DNA of 64,000 nt from Catonella sp963545085 (GTDB lineage: Bacteria; Bacillota; Clostridia; Lachnospirales; Lachnospiraceae), in NCBI GenBank assembly GCA_963545085.1, contig CAUUHV010000002.1, forward strand, positions 62,001 to 126,000. Direction: 5' to 3'. The translations under genes were made by a program, and so were the position numbers. The notes beneath the pieces are model-generated. The model saw nothing but the letters and a program-made list of their open reading frames with translations, was not told where the DNA came from and did not search any database. Positions 63,205 to 64,000 of this stretch are shown one piece after another; the stretch's first letter is position 1; each line of letters begins with the position of its first letter.

Positions 63205-64000
63205 ATGAAAAAGGGTATGGCATTAGTTCTTGCGGCTGTTATGATGTTGCTTGCGGCGTGCGGGAATAATCAAGGTAAGGTTACACAAGAAAGTTCTCAT
63301 TCAAAGGTGACGGAATCAAAGACAGATAAGGTGACGGAATCAAAGACAGATAATGTAAAGACAGATAATGTAAAAGCAGATGCGGAAGTTCCGACAGTCA
63401 CGATGCTTACTTTTACAGATTGGTATAAGTCGGGATGGGAAGCATTAACGGACTATATTGAACAGAATGCCGATGAACTGGGTTTTAGATTGAAAATCGA
63501 TATTATTGCAGGAGGAGGAGAAGGTGAAGAACTTGTAAGAGCTAAGTTCGCGACAGATGATCTTCCTGATTTGCTGCAAACGTACGGACCTAAATGGCTT
63601 GATCATAATGCCGGAGTTTTGAATAAGATTGTTCCGTTAAAAAACTTGGATATGTCGGAATATAATAAGGAACAGCTGGAAGAAGGACATTATATCTATA
63701 ATGGTGAATTATATGCTGTTCCGATGGATTCCACATCTCTTGTAGGTATGTTCTATAACAAGGATGTATTCGCTAAGGCAGGTATTGAAAAGACTCCTTC
63801 AACTTGGGATGAATTTTTAAATTGCTGTGAGAAATTAAAGGAAATCGGTGTTACGCCTCTGTACTATTCGGGAGCGGATACATGGACACTCCAGTGTATT
63901 ACGCACTTCGGATTTAATGAGGATGTTGTTCAAAGCGGACTTACTTATACAAAATTCTGGGATGAAATGAATACTAATAAACGGCATTACTCAGATGCGG
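63205..64000 (+). CDS. Carbohydrate ABC transporter solute-binding lipoprotein (C-terminus beyond the window)
   Basis: 265 codons are visible and still open at the edge. The lipobox is LLAAC (C20 from ATG 63205). A linker with the repeat KVTESKTD (two DNA copies of 24 bases at 63304-63351, then NVKTDNVKAD) precedes the family 1 binding domain (DLPDLLQTYGPKWLDHN, AVPMDSTSLVGMFYNKDVFAKAGIEKTPSTWDEF). It sits just after a YesM/YesN pair and should be followed by two permeases. ATG 63205 is chosen because AAGGAGG is 6 bases away; ATG 63202 is too close. Confidence 0.88.
   Translation, partial: MKKGMALVLAAVMMLLAACGNNQGKVTQESSHSKVTESKTDKVTESKTDNVKTDNVKADAEVPTVTMLTFTDWYKSGWEALTDYIEQNADELGFRLKIDIIAGGGEGEELVRAKFATDDLPDLLQTYGPKWLDHNAGVLNKIVPLKNLDMSEYNKEQLEEGHYIYNGELYAVPMDSTSLVGMFYNKDVFAKAGIEKTPSTWDEFLNCCEKLKEIGVTPLYYSGADTWTLQCITHFGFNEDVVQSGLTYTKFWDEMNTNKRHYSDA

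Overview
The window comes from a low-GC, Gram-positive anaerobe. The best fit is a member of the Clostridia close to Lachnospiraceae. Supporting signs are strong AGGAGG-type ribosome binding sites, HrcA/CIRCE control of groESL, a GPH symporter, YesM/YesN-type two-component genes, several carbohydrate ABC importers without their own ATPase, a 2x[4Fe-4S] ferredoxin, a long-form PRPP synthetase and DUF families typical of that group. I cannot name the genus. No rRNA, tRNA, CRISPR array, intact transposon or prophage was seen.

Layout. 1-4.4 kb: a truncated Crp/Fnr regulator, then a pair of ABC exporter-type half-transporters behind a promoter carrying a DtxR-like operator (probably metal or siderophore related). 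4.6-11 kb: a WG-repeat secreted protein, a charged coiled-coil protein, trmB, a D,D-carboxypeptidase, a DEDDh exonuclease and a membrane-anchored coiled-coil protein. 11.1-14.8 kb: a sugar-utilisation locus damaged by deletion (ArsR-type regulator, permease remnant, GH2 glycosidase, gene debris). 14.9-22.9 kb: housekeeping genes (transketolase, chemoreceptor, second-type peptide deformylase, MgtE, pyruvate kinase). 23-29.5 kb: GPH symporter, GNAT, stand-alone PTS EIIB, LysR, class A PBP, YigZ. 29.5-36.7 kb: an amino-sugar uptake and activation operon (nucleotidyltransferase, ABC importer, NahK-like kinase, GalE). 36.8-47.3 kb: CIRCE-linked htpG, a subtilase with Ig-like domains, a lipase-like hydrolase, a sirtuin, PepSY and Big_2 secreted proteins. 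47.4-53.6 kb, mostly minus strand: ferredoxin, PRPP synthetase, a DnaC/DnaI-like helicase loader, DnaD and murC, with ogt wedged in and a dense array of DnaA-box-like sequences between murC and dnaD. 53.9-57.8 kb: a secreted PPC-like protein, a nitroreductase, CIRCE and groESL. 57.8-58.4 kb: a hairpin-rich tandem non-coding repeat. 58.4-64 kb: an SGNH esterase, a YesM/YesN two-component system and the start of a sugar-binding lipoprotein.

How the genes work together. Three carbohydrate loci are visible: a broken one (11-14.6 kb), an apparently intact NahK/GalE-type one (29.5-36.7 kb) and one that runs off the right edge (58.4-64 kb), where the histidine kinase and AraC-type regulator probably control the importer. 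Stress control is through HrcA: a perfect CIRCE at groESL and a one-mismatch CIRCE at htpG. The least explained signals are the DnaA-box cluster (52021-52168), the duplicated hairpin element after groEL (57805-58399), the near-identical 27-nt upstream motif shared by two unrelated genes (30511 and 44004) and the compact GC-rich inverted-repeat element at 15559-15650.
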